A stretch of DNA of 33,827 nucleotides from Mycobacterium simiae (GCF_008370645.1 NZ_VTZN01000039.1:1-33827), one strand, 5' to 3'. Positions 17,869-29,800 are shown, counted from the stretch's first letter. Numbers and translations are program-made. The notes: generated by a model from the letters alone, not told the origin.

Positions 17869-18516
17869 TTAGGGGCGCGGGCGCAGCCCGTCGAGCACCA
17901 GCGAAACCACGAAATCGGCTACCTGGCCCGCGGTCGCCTGGTCGTCGGTGGTCAGCCGCCGATGCGCCAGTTGACCAACCAGTGCAGCCAGTGTGTACGC
18001 GACCATCCGCGGCGGCGCAGCCACCACCTCCCCGCGTTGTTGACCGGCAACAACGAACGTCTCGATATCGTCGATGAACCGCTCGTAGATCCCGCCAAGG
18101 TGCTTTTCGAATCGGTCGCCCAACGCATAGGCGTCGCGGAACAGCAGTTTGACGGTGGCCTTGTCGGCTTCGAAGAACTCCAACGTCGCCCGCACCGACG
18201 CCGCGAGCAAGTTCCGGAACTGTGCTTCTCCCCCAATAGCGTCGGCCGGCTCACCGAAAGCGGCCAGAGCGGCGGCGACATGCGTACGCAAGGTGTCCTC
18301 TTCCACCGCCATCAAGGCATGGAACAGCTCGTCCTTGGAGTCGAAATACCAATAGATCAAGCCATACGCGAGCCCAGCCTGCTTGGCGATATCCGCGATG
18401 GTGGTGGCGTGAAAACCCTTGTGGGCAAACACTTCTTTGGCTGCGGCCATGATCTCCTCACGCCGCTGCAACTTTTCCTCAGCACTTACCGCCCGGCGCC
18501 GCCGGGTGGTGCTCAT
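17869..18516 (-). CDS. TetR-family transcriptional regulator (Rv1534-like)
   Basis: A 215-residue DNA-binding repressor-type protein. A basic N-terminus ([11 protein letters not shown]) leads to the TetR helix-turn-helix, with [20 protein letters not shown] followed by FDSKDELF at about residues 35-65. The remaining helical domain would bind a ligand. The ATG at 18516 overlaps the stop of the flavoprotein gene as ATGA, so the two are translationally coupled; the open frame extending upstream to 18915 is antisense-free but inside that gene in another frame and is not used. The 16-bp palindrome at 19663-19678, in the promoter of its own operon, is the natural operator candidate. Regulated lipid or nitronate metabolism is inference from neighbours. 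Confidence 0.92.
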   Translation of the reverse strand: MSTTRRRRAVSAEEKLQRREEIMAAAKEVFAHKGFHATTIADIAKQAGLAYGLIYWYFDSKDELFHALMAVEEDTLRTHVAAALAAFGEPADAIGGEAQFRNLLAASVRATLEFFEADKATVKLLFRDAYALGDRFEKHLGGIYERFIDDIETFVVAGQQRGEVVAAPPRMVAYTLAALVGQLAHRRLTTDDQATAGQVADFVVSLVLDGLRPRP

Positions 18517-19640
18517 CTTTCGACCAGTCCCTCCAGCCGCCCGACGGTGTCGATGAACTCCTCGACCATATCGAGCACCACCGCGCGCGTCGGCCGCACC
18601 CGATTGAGGGAGCCGACGACTTGCCCCACGAAGTAGGTCGCCAACTCGCGGGCCTTGGCGCCCGGGTGGACGGCGGCCTGGTTGATGCGTAGCTGCGAGT
18701 CGCTGATCAGTGCGGTCTGTAGTGGCATGCCCAGCGGATTGGGTGTGTCCGGTCGGTCCCACTCGTCGGTCCAGGCTGTGCGCAGCATGCGCGCGGGCTT
18801 TCCGGTCAACGAGCGCGACCGCACTGTGTCCGAGGATGTGGCGGTAAGGAACTTCTCCTTGACTACCGGAACAGTCTCGGCTTCTTCGGTGGTCAGCCAC
18901 ACCGATCCGCACCACACGCCTTCCGCGCCTAAGGCGAGCGCCGCGGCGATCTGGCGACCGCGAGCAATCCCGCCCGCGGCCAACACGGGCGTCGGCGCGA
19001 CTGCGTCCACGACTTCGGGCACCAACACCATGGTCGCCACCTCGCCGGTGTGGCCGCCGGCCTCGGTGCCCTGAGCGACAATCAGGTCGACCCCGGCGGC
19101 CGCATGCCGCAGCGCGTGTCGCGTGGTGCCGGCCAGGGCGGCCACCAGCACGCCGTTGCTGTGGGCGCGGTCCACGAGGTCTTGCGGCGGTGGCCCCAGC
19201 GCGCTGGCGATGAGCCGGATGTCATGGGCGAAGGCGACATCGAGCAGCGGCTCATAGCCTTTGGGCGAAACGTTGAGACCTCTCCCGGATGACGCACGCG
19301 CTTGGCCAGTGGCCTTATCTATGCCGTAGCGGGCCAGCAAGTCGTCGATGAATGCGCGATGCTGCTCGGGCAGCAATGCCTGAACCTGTTGCGCGTCGAT
19401 CCCGCCTTGCTCGGCCCCGACATATTTGGGCGGCAGCAGCAGGTCGACCCCGTACGGTTTGCCGCCGACTTGCTCCTCAATCCAGGTCAGCTCGCTGTCT
19501 AACCGTTTGGGGCTGTGCGCCACGGCGCCGAGGACGCCGAACCCACCGGCGTTGGTCACCGCGGCCACGACGTCGCGGCAGTGGCTGAACGCGCAGATCG
19601 GAAACTCAACGCCGAGCAATTCGGCGACCCTGGTTCGCAT
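18513..19640 (-). CDS. FMN-dependent nitronate monooxygenase / 2-nitropropane dioxygenase-like (Rv1533-like)
   Basis: A 375-residue TIM-barrel flavoprotein. It opens [20 protein letters not shown], typical of the family. [16 protein letters not shown] (with the conserved His near the flavin) and [19 protein letters not shown] (phosphate-binding loop for FMN) are clear, followed by [16 protein letters not shown]. Members oxidise nitronates, but many mycobacterial paralogues have no known substrate, so the reaction is inferred only at family level. It is the first gene of an operon with the TetR regulator (4-base overlap). The ATG at 19640 lies six bases after a TAnnnT -10 box, so the mRNA is probably leaderless. 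Confidence 0.92.
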   Translation of the reverse strand: MRTRVAELLGVEFPICAFSHCRDVVAAVTNAGGFGVLGAVAHSPKRLDSELTWIEEQVGGKPYGVDLLLPPKYVGAEQGGIDAQQVQALLPEQHRAFIDDLLARYGIDKATGQARASSGRGLNVSPKGYEPLLDVAFAHDIRLIASALGPPPQDLVDRAHSNGVLVAALAGTTRHALRHAAAGVDLIVAQGTEAGGHTGEVATMVLVPEVVDAVAPTPVLAAGGIARGRQIAAALALGAEGVWCGSVWLTTEEAETVPVVKEKFLTATSSDTVRSRSLTGKPARMLRTAWTDEWDRPDTPNPLGMPLQTALISDSQLRINQAAVHPGAKARELATYFVGQVVGSLNRVRPTRAVVLDMVEEFIDTVGRLEGLVER

Positions 19641-19646
19641 CCGCCG

Positions 19647-19676
19647 ACGCTAACGGGATATTGATTGATGTGTCAA
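19647..19676 (-). promoter_or_regulatory. Leaderless promoter of the flavoprotein-TetR operon
   Basis: On the minus strand TTGACA (19676-19671) and TAGCGT (19652-19647) are 18 bases apart, and the ATG follows six bases after the -10. Transcription would begin at or one base from the start codon. Confidence 0.65.
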
Positions 19677-19691
19677 TCGCCACGGTAGGGT
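19661..19691 (+). promoter_or_regulatory. Leaderless promoter of the thioesterase gene
   Basis: TAGGGT (19686-19691, TAnnnT type) ends seven bases before the ATG at 19699, the spacing expected for a leaderless transcript. TTGATT (19661) or TTGATG (19665) could serve as a -35 at a less than ideal distance. Confidence 0.5.
19663..19678. promoter_or_regulatory. 16-bp palindrome, candidate TetR operator
   Basis: GATTGA-tgtg-TCAATC is a perfect 6-bp inverted repeat in the 58-base divergent gap. It overlaps the -35 region of both promoters, so a bound regulator would block both directions. The TetR gene of the minus-strand operon is the likely partner. Confidence 0.6.
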
Positions 19692-19698
19692 AACCGCC

Positions 19699-20133
19699 AT
19701 GGCTGAACCGTTGACCGCCCAAGAGCAACACGAGCGCCGCCTGGCGGTGCGCGATCTGATGCCGACCACGCCGTTCATGGGCGGGCTCGGCATCGTGTTC
19801 GAACGCTACGAACCCGACAACGTCACGCTTCGGCTGCCGTTCCGGGAAGATCTCACCAACGACGGCACCTACTTTCACGGCGGGGTCATCGCCTCGGTGA
19901 TCGACACCGCGGGTGCGGCGGCCGCCTGGTCGAACCACGACTTCGACAGGGGAATGCGCGCAGCGACCATCTCACTGAGCATTCAATACACAGGCGCAGC
20001 AAAACGCTCAGATTTGCTGTGCCATGCCCACACCATCCGGCGTCGCAAAGAGCTGACGTTTACCGAGATCACCGCCACCGATAACGACGGCAACGTCGTG
20101 GCCCACGCCGTGCAGACCTACCGAATCGTCTAA
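19699..20133 (+). CDS. PaaI-type hotdog thioesterase (Rv1532c-like)
   Basis: A 144-residue hotdog-fold protein, probably hydrolysing an acyl- or aryl-CoA. The family signature FHGGVIASVIDTAGAAAAW appears at about residues 59-77, and the strands SLSIQYTGAAKRSDL and RKELTFTEITATD follow the hotdog layout. The substrate is unknown. The ATG at 19699 sits seven bases after a TAGGGT box, fitting a leaderless mRNA. It is divergent from the flavoprotein-TetR operon and shares a palindrome with it, so joint control is likely. It is convergent with the AhpD-like gene, ten bases between stops. Confidence 0.9.
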   Translation: MAEPLTAQEQHERRLAVRDLMPTTPFMGGLGIVFERYEPDNVTLRLPFREDLTNDGTYFHGGVIASVIDTAGAAAAWSNHDFDRGMRAATISLSIQYTGAAKRSDLLCHAHTIRRRKELTFTEITATDNDGNVVAHAVQTYRIV

Positions 20134-20143
20134 CCACCCGTCA

Positions 20144-20719
20144 CTAAGGAGACCGGCCGTCTGGCGGCCAGCTCGCGACGCCATCCTCCAAAGGAACTTG
20201 GAGGCTCTGCAGAATCGAGGCGACCATCCGCCACGCCCCAATGGCGGTCACCAGCTCGATGAGAACCCTTCTGTCGCCTGATACCTCGCGCTCGCAGGCG
20301 GCCCAGCTCGCCGCACTCACCACTCCGTCACACACCAGGTCGTCGGTGGCCGCCAAGACAGCCCGCTCGGTCGGCCCGAACCCGGTGTAAGCGCGCCAAT
20401 CCCGCACACCGAGCAGGTCCTCGGCGGCGACACCGAGGCCGGAGGCGACGCGCCAATGTTGGGTCCACTCGTAGTCGCATCCGGTGAGCCAGCCAATCCG
20501 CATGATCACCAGCTCGCGCAGCCGTGGATCCAGCGCACCGTGCCACAGCATGGTGGCAAGCATGTCGTTGAAGGCCCGGGCCAGCTGCGGGTGATTCAGC
20601 AACATCTGGAAGATGCTGAGGTCGGCCATGTAGTCGGGCACTCCGGCCTCGTCGGCGGCAGCTCTCGCCTCGTCGACGGGCAGCAGCGGTACCCGGGCGG
20701 CTTTGGGGGATGAAGTCAT
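20144..20719 (-). CDS. AhpD/carboxymuconolactone decarboxylase-like protein (Rv1531-like)
   Basis: A 191-residue all-helical protein of the AhpD/CMD superfamily. The core helix reads LRELVIMRIGWLTGCDYEWT followed by QHW, corresponding to the usual E-x(n)-C-x-x-C-x-x-x-H active site. Only the first cysteine of the CxxC pair is present; the second position is Glu, so a redox peroxidase role like AhpD is unlikely. A lyase or other role is possible but not known. The ATG overlaps the alcohol dehydrogenase stop by four bases (ATGA), so the two are coupled and may act in one pathway. Confidence 0.9.
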   Translation of the reverse strand: MTSSPKAARVPLLPVDEARAAADEAGVPDYMADLSIFQMLLNHPQLARAFNDMLATMLWHGALDPRLRELVIMRIGWLTGCDYEWTQHWRVASGLGVAAEDLLGVRDWRAYTGFGPTERAVLAATDDLVCDGVVSAASWAACEREVSGDRRVLIELVTAIGAWRMVASILQSLQVPLEDGVASWPPDGRSP

Positions 20720-21819
20720 GGTGTGAGCACTCCGTGTACTGGTGAGACGCCGTCGCGTTCCCCGGCCATGGTAGCCAGCAACTCCCCTACCTCCTCGAGA
20801 CGCGCGCAGCGACGCGGCAAGCTCTCGAACGGGTACCGGCCCGACACCAGTAGATCCAGCGCCGCCCGGTAGGCGGTGGTGTCCACACCCAAGGCGCCCA
20901 GCACCCGCAGCTCCTTGAACACCACGGTGTCGGGCGAAAACCCCGGCGCGCCAGTGCCGAAACCTCGCGTTCCCGCCACCACGACGGTCCCGCCGGGCCG
21001 GGCCAGAGCGATTGCCTGCGCGAACGCCGCCGGGGCTTTGGCCGTCACATCGATGACGATGTCGGCCAGACCACCGGTCTGCGCCATCAGGGCAGCGGCC
21101 GGATCGTCGGCAGCCACGTCCACCACCAGGTCCGCACCAAACGCGCCGGCCAGCGCCAACCGGTCGGCGTCGCGCGGACCCAACCCAGTCACCATGACGA
21201 AGCCGGCGCCGGCTTCCTTGGCGGCGGCGCTAGCGCACAGTCCCCTGATACCTGGACCGAGAACCGCGACGACGTCACCCGGTTTGGTGCCTGGGAGCGT
21301 TGCACCCCAACGTATCCCGGCGCCCAGCGGGTTGAACAGAGTAGCCACTTCCGGGCTGAGGTCACCGGCCACCGGCAGCAGCAGGGAATCGGGGGCCAGG
21401 TATTGATATTCGGCGTAGCCGCCCCATAGCCCAGGCTCACGGTCGACCGGAATGAAGCCATACATATCGGCCAGGCCGTGGCGCGCACAGCGCCGGTATT
21501 CACCGCCGCGGCAGTTCGGGCACTGTCGGCACGACTGGAATACCTCGACAGCTACCCGGTCACCGGCGCACACGCCCCATCGCTGTGCGGCTCGCGCTCC
21601 GATCGAGGTAATCGTTCCGACGGTCTCATGGCCGGGTACAAATGCGAACCCGCCGAAAATCTCACCGGTGTATTGCTCGTGATCGGTGCCGCAGAGCCCG
21701 CAGGCCTCGACTCGCACCAGTGCGTCGTCCTCGCCAATGCTGGGAAGCCGATATTCACGTGTGACCAGGCGGCGGGGGGCTTCCAATACCTGTGCCCGCG
21801 CGACCGCGCCCTGCGACAT
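20716..21819 (-). CDS. adh: Zinc-dependent alcohol dehydrogenase (Rv1530-like)
   Basis: A 367-residue medium-chain dehydrogenase oxidising an alcohol with NAD(P). Catalytic zinc ligands Cys43, His64 and Glu65 are in CGLCGTDH and VPGHETVG; the structural zinc site is Cys97, Cys100, Cys103 and Cys111. The nucleotide-binding region is VVAVLGPGIRGLCASAAAKE. The substrate is not predictable. The ATG at 21819 follows a TAGTGT -10 box by six bases, indicating a leaderless transcript. It is the first gene of a two-gene operon with the AhpD-like protein. The 141 bases upstream (21820-21960) hold its promoter and the end of fadD24. Confidence 0.93.
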   Translation of the reverse strand: MSQGAVARAQVLEAPRRLVTREYRLPSIGEDDALVRVEACGLCGTDHEQYTGEIFGGFAFVPGHETVGTITSIGARAAQRWGVCAGDRVAVEVFQSCRQCPNCRGGEYRRCARHGLADMYGFIPVDREPGLWGGYAEYQYLAPDSLLLPVAGDLSPEVATLFNPLGAGIRWGATLPGTKPGDVVAVLGPGIRGLCASAAAKEAGAGFVMVTGLGPRDADRLALAGAFGADLVVDVAADDPAAALMAQTGGLADIVIDVTAKAPAAFAQAIALARPGGTVVVAGTRGFGTGAPGFSPDTVVFKELRVLGALGVDTTAYRAALDLLVSGRYPFESLPRRCARLEEVGELLATMAGERDGVSPVHGVLTP

Positions 21820-21825
21820 ACCAGC

Positions 21826-21854
21826 ACACTATGAATCGTTTGGTACCGAGTCAA
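21826..21854 (-). promoter_or_regulatory. Leaderless promoter of adh
   Basis: Minus strand TTGACT (21854-21849) and TAGTGT (21831-21826) are separated by 17 bases, and the adh ATG begins six bases later. Confidence 0.65.
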
Positions 21855-21960
21855 TCGGCAATCGCCCAGTAACCGCCCGAGCCGGGGCCATTCGCAAATC
21901 TGTTGTACCACAGCGCAGAAGGGGCGATAACACGCGGCGCCCCCACACCAAGCAGCGGTG

Positions 21961-23721
21961 CTAAGCGTCCAAGCGACTGAATTCACGCTCCCGGTAAAGC
22001 TCGACGCACTTTGCCCGCCTGATCTTGCCGCTTGTGGTGATGGGAATCGACCCCGGCGATACCAGAACAAGATCGGCCACGCTTAGCCCGTGCGACTTGT
22101 ATATCGCGGCGTTGACATCTTGTTTGATTAATCGCAGCTTGTCCATTGCACCCGCGTCCGAGCCTCGCTTCTTGACCTCCACGATGGCAACGAGCTTCTC
22201 AGCACTACCATCCGGAACCCCGATCGCCGCGCAGCGGCCTGCCGTGATCTGCTGGATCGTCGCCTCAATGTCGTCTGGCGAGTGGTTACGCCCGTAGATA
22301 ATCAGGAGATCCTTGATGCGTCCGATGATGAACAGCTCGCCGTCGGAGAAGAAGCCCGAATCCCCGGTTCTCAGCCAGGGACCTTCGGGCGTGCCCGCCG
22401 AGGGGTTGACGATCTTTGCGCCGAATGTTCCTTTGGTCTCTTCAGGTTTCTGCCAATAGCCGGATGCGACATTGTCGCCGTGCACCCAGATCTCACCGAC
22501 CGTTCCCTGCGGACACTCGGCGCTGGTATCGGGATGGACGATGCGCACTAGCAGTGACTGTGGGGCGCCGTAACTAACCAGCGGGGTGCCGCTTTCAGTT
22601 AGGCACCGGTGCGCTTGTCCGGCAGGCAGTTTCTCGGATTCGAAGTAACAAATTTTGGGCGGTTCACTCGCGGTACGGGTGGCTATGTACACCGTCGCTT
22701 CTGCCATGCCATAGGCAGGCCGTAACGCCTTGGGATTGAAGTTGAACGGAGCGAACCGATCAGCGAAGCGCTTAAGGGTCGCGGGCTGTACTCGCTCGCT
22801 GCCGTCGAGGATGCTGTGCGCACCTGCGAGATCAAGGCCGGCCATGTCCTGGTCCGATGTCTTGCGCACTGCCAATTCGAACGCGAAGTTCGGTCCTCCC
22901 GAGGCTGTACAACCATGGCGTGCCAGCAATTGCATCCATCGGGCCGGCCGCTGCAGGAAACCCACCGGACTCGTCAGCACAGTTGGCTTACCGATCAGGA
23001 TCGGCATAATGGCCCCCAACAGGAGACCCATATCGTGATACAGCGGCAGCCAGGACACCACTGTGAGATCCGATGGGACAACTCCCCCTTCGGCCGCAAA
23101 GAAGTCGGCAACCATCTGCGCGAAATTGGCGAAGACATTCTTGCTGGAGATCCCCACACCGGCCGGGGCGCGAGTGGAGCCCGAAGTGTATTGCAAATAT
23201 TGGATTTCCGGTGCGTCCTTGCCGGCGCCGCGAGAGCCGCTTGATCGCGGCCGAGCATCCAGGTCTAGTAAATCAACTTCAATGATCGATGGTGCGTTTT
23301 GTCCGGGCTGCTGCGGCTGAGCATAAGGAGCAACATTGTCAACGACAGCGGACGTGGTGAGAAGAACACCAGGCGACGTGTCGCCCAGCACAGAAATCGT
23401 CCGCTCATCGTGGGCACCGCCATAGGGAACCGAAAGCGGGACTGCGGTTAGTCCGGCCTGCAGCGCACCAAGAAACCCAACAACGTAGTCAAGTCCCTGC
23501 GGTGCGAGTATCACTGCCCGATCACCTGTCGACCCGCACCCGCTGAGCTGCTCGGCAACATTGAGCATCCGCCGATACAACTGAGACCACGTCAGGGTCT
23601 GCGCAACACCATCCCACTCCTGCTCGTAGTCGATGTAGGTGATTGCCGCATCGTTGGGGTTCAGACTGGCGCGCTCGCGCAGCACAGCAGGAATGGAAGA
23701 GCCGACCACGTGCAGCAACAC
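21961..23721 (-). CDS. fadD24: Long-chain fatty-acyl-AMP ligase, FadD24/FadD25-like (FAAL)
   Basis: A 586-residue adenylate-forming enzyme that activates a fatty acid as acyl-AMP for loading onto a polyketide synthase. Visible motifs are [12 protein letters not shown] (P-loop), [41 protein letters not shown] and the C-terminal [10 protein letters not shown] with the catalytic Lys. The length and sequence fit mycobacterial FAALs rather than acyl-CoA ligases. The start is GTG at 23721 ([13 protein letters not shown] follows). It is divergent from the first pks5-type gene, 161 bases apart, the same neighbourhood as in M. tuberculosis. It probably supplies the starter acid for the Pks5 enzymes. 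Confidence 0.94.
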   Translation of the reverse strand: MLLHVVGSSIPAVLRERASLNPNDAAITYIDYEQEWDGVAQTLTWSQLYRRMLNVAEQLSGCGSTGDRAVILAPQGLDYVVGFLGALQAGLTAVPLSVPYGGAHDERTISVLGDTSPGVLLTTSAVVDNVAPYAQPQQPGQNAPSIIEVDLLDLDARPRSSGSRGAGKDAPEIQYLQYTSGSTRAPAGVGISSKNVFANFAQMVADFFAAEGGVVPSDLTVVSWLPLYHDMGLLLGAIMPILIGKPTVLTSPVGFLQRPARWMQLLARHGCTASGGPNFAFELAVRKTSDQDMAGLDLAGAHSILDGSERVQPATLKRFADRFAPFNFNPKALRPAYGMAEATVYIATRTASEPPKICYFESEKLPAGQAHRCLTESGTPLVSYGAPQSLLVRIVHPDTSAECPQGTVGEIWVHGDNVASGYWQKPEETKGTFGAKIVNPSAGTPEGPWLRTGDSGFFSDGELFIIGRIKDLLIIYGRNHSPDDIEATIQQITAGRCAAIGVPDGSAEKLVAIVEVKKRGSDAGAMDKLRLIKQDVNAAIYKSHGLSVADLVLVSPGSIPITTSGKIRRAKCVELYREREFSRLDA

Positions 23722-23882
23722 TACCGGTTACGCCCTCGGCACGGCCCCAGTTGGCCTACCCAGTGTCGTCCAACTACCTCGACCGAAAAATCGTCGGCGC
23801 GTTGATCCCGAAGCGGATGCCCCTGAGCAGGAAGGATGGCCTCGAAAGCTCGTGCTGGCCAGATTCTGAAGGGGATTGAGCC
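23722..23882. promoter_or_regulatory. Divergent control region between fadD24 and pks5-1
   Basis: This 161-base gap must hold both promoters. A GAAGGGG ribosome-binding site precedes the pks5-1 ATG by about ten bases. No clear -35/-10 pair or palindrome was found. Confidence 0.4.
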
Positions 23883-26800
23883 ATGGGTGTCACTCCGATC
23901 GCCGTTATCGGCATGGCATGCCGCCTTCCCAACGGCATTGGTTCCCCGGACAGGCTGTGGGAAGCACTTCTGGCCGGCGACGACCTGATCACCGAGATTC
24001 CCTCCGACCGATGGGACGCCGACGAGCACTACGACCCCGAGCAAGGTGCGCCCGGCCGGTCGGTGTCGCGGTGGGGCGGGTTCCTCGAGGATGTTGCAGG
24101 CTTTGATCCTGAGTTCTTCGGCATCAGCGAGCGAGAAGCAACGGCCATCGACCCCCAGCACCGCTTGCTGATGCAGACCTCCTGGGAGGCCGTGGAGCAC
24201 GCCGGCCTGAATCCGAAATCGTTGACCGGCTCGCTGACTGGTGTGTTCGTGGGCATGTGCCACGACGACTATGCCTTTGTCACTGACCAGGCAGGTGCCA
24301 TGGATGACGCATACGCATTCACCGGAACCGCCTTCAGCATGGCGTCCGGGCGGGTGTCGTACTCCATGGCGCTACGCGGACCGGCGGTAACTGTGGACAC
24401 CGCATGCTCATCGAGTTTGCTTGCGGTGCATATGGCATGCCGCAGTTTGCACGAGCACGAGAGCAACCTCGCCTTGGCGGGCGGTTGCCTGGTCATGCTG
24501 GACCCCCACGTGTTCAACTCCGCCTCGGCTCTGGGCATGCTGTCGCCCACCGGGCGATGTCGCACGTTCGACGCCAGCGCCGACGGGTTCGTCCGCTCCG
24601 AAGGCTGCGCTGTGGTGCTGCTCAAGCGACTGGCCGACGCGCAACGGGACGGCGACCGAATCCTGGCCGTACTGCGCGGCACGGCAACCAACCAGGACGG
24701 TCGCACCGATACCATTGCCACCCCGTCGCCGGATGCGCAGATCGAGGTTTATCGCATGGCGTTGGCGGCGGCCGGGGTGGACGCGGACACCGTCGGCCTG
24801 ATCGAGGCGCACGGTACCGGTACTCCCGTTGGCGACCCGATTGAATTTGCCAGCCTGGCGCAGGTGTACGGCGCCAATGGGACTCCCTGTGCCCTCGGGT
24901 CGGCCAAGAGCAACCTCGGACACACCGAGGCCGCTGCCGGCGCCGTGGGAATCATCAAAGCGATTCTGTCGCTGCAGCATGGTGTGGTGCCACCGATGGT
25001 GCACCACACCTGCCTGCCCGATGAGCTCGCCCGGATCGACACCGGACTCTTTGTGCCCCAGGAGATTACACCGTGGCCTACTAAAGGCCACCAACCACGG
25101 CGGGCGGCAGTGTCGTCGTACGGCATGTCTGGCACCAACGTGCACGTCATTCTCGAGCAGGCCGGCGAAACCGCAGGGCGCCACGACCGGGCGGCCCTGT
25201 CCGGGTCGGCCGGGCCGAACTTGTTCGCGCTTTCGGCCACCTCAGCCGGCGCGCTGCGCCATACTTCGCGTCGGCTGGCCGATTGGATGGACAAGCGCGG
25301 CCACACCAACCCCGTGCAGCTGTCGGATCTCAGCTACACGCTTGCTCGCCGGCGGGGGCACCGGCCGGTCCGCACTGCGGTGGTCGCTGCCGGCCATTCC
25401 GAGCTGGTCGAGCAGTTGCGCGAGGTCGCCGGCGGAGACACTCCCTTCCGTTCCGCGGTGGGCCAGGACGACCGTGGGCCAGTGTGGGTCTTCTCCGGTC
25501 AGGGTTCGCAATGGGCGTCGATGGGTGCGGATCTGCTGGTCAAGGAGCCGATATTCGCCGCGACCGTGGCTGCCGCCGAGCCGCTGATCGCCCAGGAAGC
25601 CGGTTTCTCCATCACCGAGGCGATGACCGCACCGCAGATCGTCGCCGGCATCGATCGAGTCCAGCCGACCCTGTTCGCCATACAAGTGGCGTTGGCCGCC
25701 ACCATGCAGTGCTACGGCGTCCAGCCGGGCGCGGTGATCGGTCATTCGCTCGGCGAAGTGGCGGCCGCCGTTGTGGCCGGTGCCCTCTCGCTCGAAGACG
25801 GGGTGCGTGTCATTTGTCGCCGCTCCCGCCTATGCACTCGGATTCAGGGTATGGGCGCAATGGCGGCGGTGGAGCTGCCCGCCCAGCGGGTGCGCGAGGA
25901 GCTGGCAATTCGTGGCGCCAAGGATGTCGTGATCGCCGTCGTCGCCTCACCGCAGTCCACCGTGATCGGCGGGGCTGTCGGGACGGTTCGCGACCTCGTC
26001 GCGGCGTGGGAAGAGCGCGACGTGATGGCCCGCGAGGTCGCTGTCGACGTGGCCTCGCACACACCACAAGTCGATCCGATACTCGGTGAGCTGTCTTGGT
26101 TGCTGGCCGAGGTCAAGCCATTGGTACCGAAGGTTCCCTATTACTCGGCGACCCTGTTCGACCCACGCGAAGACCCGGTGTGCGACGCCCGTTATTGGTC
26201 GGACAACCTGCGACACACCGTGCGGTTTTCCGCAGCGGTCCGGGCGGCCATCGAGGACGGGTATCGGGTATTCGCCGAGCTGTCGCCACACCCTCTACTC
26301 ACCCGCGCCGTCGACCAGATCGCCGTGAGCCTGGACATCCCAGCGGCCGCCCTGCCCGCTATGCGACGCGATCAGCCGCTGCCGCATGGACTGCTCGGGC
26401 TGGTTGCCGACCTGTACAGCGCAGGCGCCGCGGTGGACTTCTCGGTCAGCAATCCCGTCGGACACCTGGTGGATGCGCCGCTACCGATCTGGACGAACCG
26501 TCGCCTATTGCTGGAAACGGCCAGGGCCGGTCGCCCGGCAGGCGCCAATACCGTTGCAGTTCACCCACTTTTGGGCGCACACGTGCAGTTGTTGGAGGAG
26601 CCGGAGCGGCATGCGTGGAACGCAGAGGTCGGCACCGTAGCGCTGCCGTGGTTGGCTGATCATCAGATTCATGGCGTGGCCGCGCTGCCGGGGGCCGCCT
26701 ACTGCGAAATGGCCCTGGCCGCGGCCCACACCGTGTTTGGCAGAAAGTCCGCAGCCCGCGACATCCGCTTCGAGCAGATGCTGTTGTTGGACCACAAGAC

Positions 26801-29800
26801 TCCGATAGGCGTTGTCGCGTCGATGGACAATGACGGTGTCGCCACATTCGTGATGGAGACGCTCCAGCAGGGTGAACGGGTGCAGCGGGCTGCCGCGGCT
26901 CTGTGTGCCGTCGATGCTGACGACCAGCCCCCTGCGCAGGATATCGGCGCTCTATTGAGGGCCCATTCGCATCGCATCGACGGAGACAAGCTGCGGGAGT
27001 GGTTCGAGGCGCGCGGTGTCGGGTTCGGCCCCGCTTTCACCGGCCTGGCCGCGGCCTATATATCGAAAGGGACGATTGACGCCGTACTGGCCGAAATCTC
27101 GTTGCCGACGTCGATTCGGACGCAGCAAGCCGGATTCAAGGTGCATCCCGCGCTGCTCGACGCGTGTTTCCAGTCGGTTGTGGCCCATCCCGCCGTGCAG
27201 GAGGTGGGTAACGGCGGCCTATTGCTGCCGTTAGGTGTGCACCAATTGCGCACCTATGCGTCGACGCGCAATGCCCGTTACTGCCTCACCACGGTGACGG
27301 CGTGCACGACGAACGTCGAGGCCGATATCGATGTCCTTGACGAGCAGGGGACCGTCGTGCTGGTCGTGCGGGGGCTGGTCATGGGCACCGGATGCGCAGA
27401 GAGCGACGATCAAGATCGCCAGCTGGGCGAACGGCTTTTGACCGTCGCCTGGCAACGCCGCGAGCTTCCCGAGATGGAAGCGGAGGTAACCGGCGCCTGG
27501 CTGCTGATTGACCTTGGCACCGCCGTCGATGAAGTCGCCAGCCCGTTGGCAACGAAGTTGGCCGATGCGCTGATGGGACACGGCGCGGACTGCGAAACCA
27601 TAGGCTGGTCGCACGGTGAGCTCGGCAGGCGCGGTGAGCTCGACTTCGACTACGTGGTCGTCCTGACTGGGCCGCAAAACGGCAATGGCTTTCTGCGGAC
27701 TGACTACGTCGAGGGACTCGTACGCATCGCCCGCGAGTTGTCTGACGTCAGCGGCAAGGCGCCGAGGCTGTATGTGGTGACCCAAGGCGCCCAAACGGTG
27801 CTCACCGAGGACTACCCGAATCTGCAGCAAGCCGGGATGCGCGGCATGCTGCGGGTGATCGGTGTCGAGCACCCGCACCTGCGTACCACCCACATCGACA
27901 TGGACGAACGGACCGACGCCGAGCAGTTGAGACGCCAACTGCTGGCCTGCTGCGACGAAGACGAGACCGCATGGCGCAAGGACCAGTGGTACACCGCACG
28001 GTTGTGCCCGGCTCCGCTACGCCCCGACGAACGGCCCACCGCCGTCGTCAGCCATAAACGCGACGGGATGCGAACGCATATCCGCACGCGCGGAGACCTG
28101 GCGACGATGGAATTCGTTGCATCTGAGCGCGTTGCGCCGGGTCCGGGACAAATCGAGGTCGCCGTCACCGCATCCAGTATCAACTTCGCCGACGTTCTCG
28201 GCGTATTCGGTCGATACCGAACCAGTTTCGGACCGCAGCCGGGGTTGGGCACCGATTTCGCCGGCGTGGTGAGCGCGGTCGGGCCCGGTGTCACTGCACT
28301 GAAGGTCGGTGACCATGTTGGCGGTCTATCCGGGCACGGGTGCTGGGCAACGTTTGTCCGCTGCGACGCGAACCTTGCCGCCAAGATTCCGGCGCGGCTC
28401 ACCGACGCCCAGGCCGCCGCGGTCACCACCGCAGCCGCAACCGCCTGGTACGGCTTGCATGACCTGGCTCGGATCAAGGCCGGCGACAAGGTACTGATCC
28501 ACTCCGGAACCGGCGGAGTCGGCCAGGCAGCGATCGCGATTGCGCGTGCCGCGGGTGCCGAGATTTTCGCTACGGCCGGCAGCCCGCAGCGTCGGAAAAT
28601 GTTGCGTGAGATGGGAATCAAGCACGTCTACGACTCGCGCAGCACCGAGTTTGCCGAGGAAATCCGCCGGGACACCGATGGCGATGGCGTTGACATCGTG
28701 CTCAACTCGCTGACCGGGGCGGCACAACGTGCCGGAGTGGACCTGCTCGCCTTCGGCGGCAGGTTCATCGAAATCGGCAAGCGCGACATCTATGGCGACA
28801 CCCGGCTGGGACTTTTCCCGTTCCGTCGAAACCTCACGTTCTTCGCTCTGGACCTGTGGCTGATGTCGATCACCCATCCGCACCAAGTCCGGGACCTGCT
28901 GGACACGGTGTACCGGCTGACCGCGGAGGGTATCCTGCCCATGCCCGCGCGCACGCACTACCCGTTGGCCAACGTGGCGAGCGCGATCCGGGTGATGAGC
29001 TCAGCAGAACACACCGGCAAGCTCATCCTCGACATACCGCATCGGGGAAAGAGCAGCGTGGTGATACCTCCGGAACAGGCTCGGGTCTTCCGCCGCGACG
29101 GCGCCTACATCATCACTGGCGGTCTAGGTGGCCTTGGGTTGTTCCTCACCGAACAAATGGCGGCTGCCGGCGCGGGCCGCATCGTACTGAACTCACGTGC
29201 GGCGCCTAACCAAAAGGCAATCGAGACAATCGAACTCATCCGAGCCACCGGGGCTGACATCGTGGTGGAGTGCGGCGATATCGCGCTCGCCGACACCGCG
29301 CAGCGGTTGGTCGCCGCGGCAACGGCCACCGGGTTTCCGTTGCGTGGTGTGCTGCACGGCGCTGCCGTCGTCGAGGACGCCACCCTGGCCAACATCACCA
29401 CCGAGCTGATCGAGCGGGTCTGGGCGCCTAAGGTTCATGGCGCGTGGAATCTGCACCAAGCCACCGCATCTGCGCCGCTGGACTGGTTCTGCTCGTTCTC
29501 GTCGGCGGCCGCATTGCTGGGCTCGCCAGGCCAGGGCGCCTACGCTGCGGCCAACAGCTGGCTCGACGCGTTCACCCACTGGCGGCGAGCCCAAGGCCTT
29601 CCTGCGACAGCGATCGCCTGGGGCGCGTGGGCCGAGATCGGCCGTGGCGCAGGCCTGGCGGGCAGCGGCGATACCACGATGATCACTCCGGACGAAGGTG
29701 GCCGTGCGTTCCAAGCACTGCTGCGCCACACGCGCGGATACAGCGGTTATACCCCGATCGCCGGGTCGCCTTGGTTGACTGCCCTAGCGCAACGGAGCCG

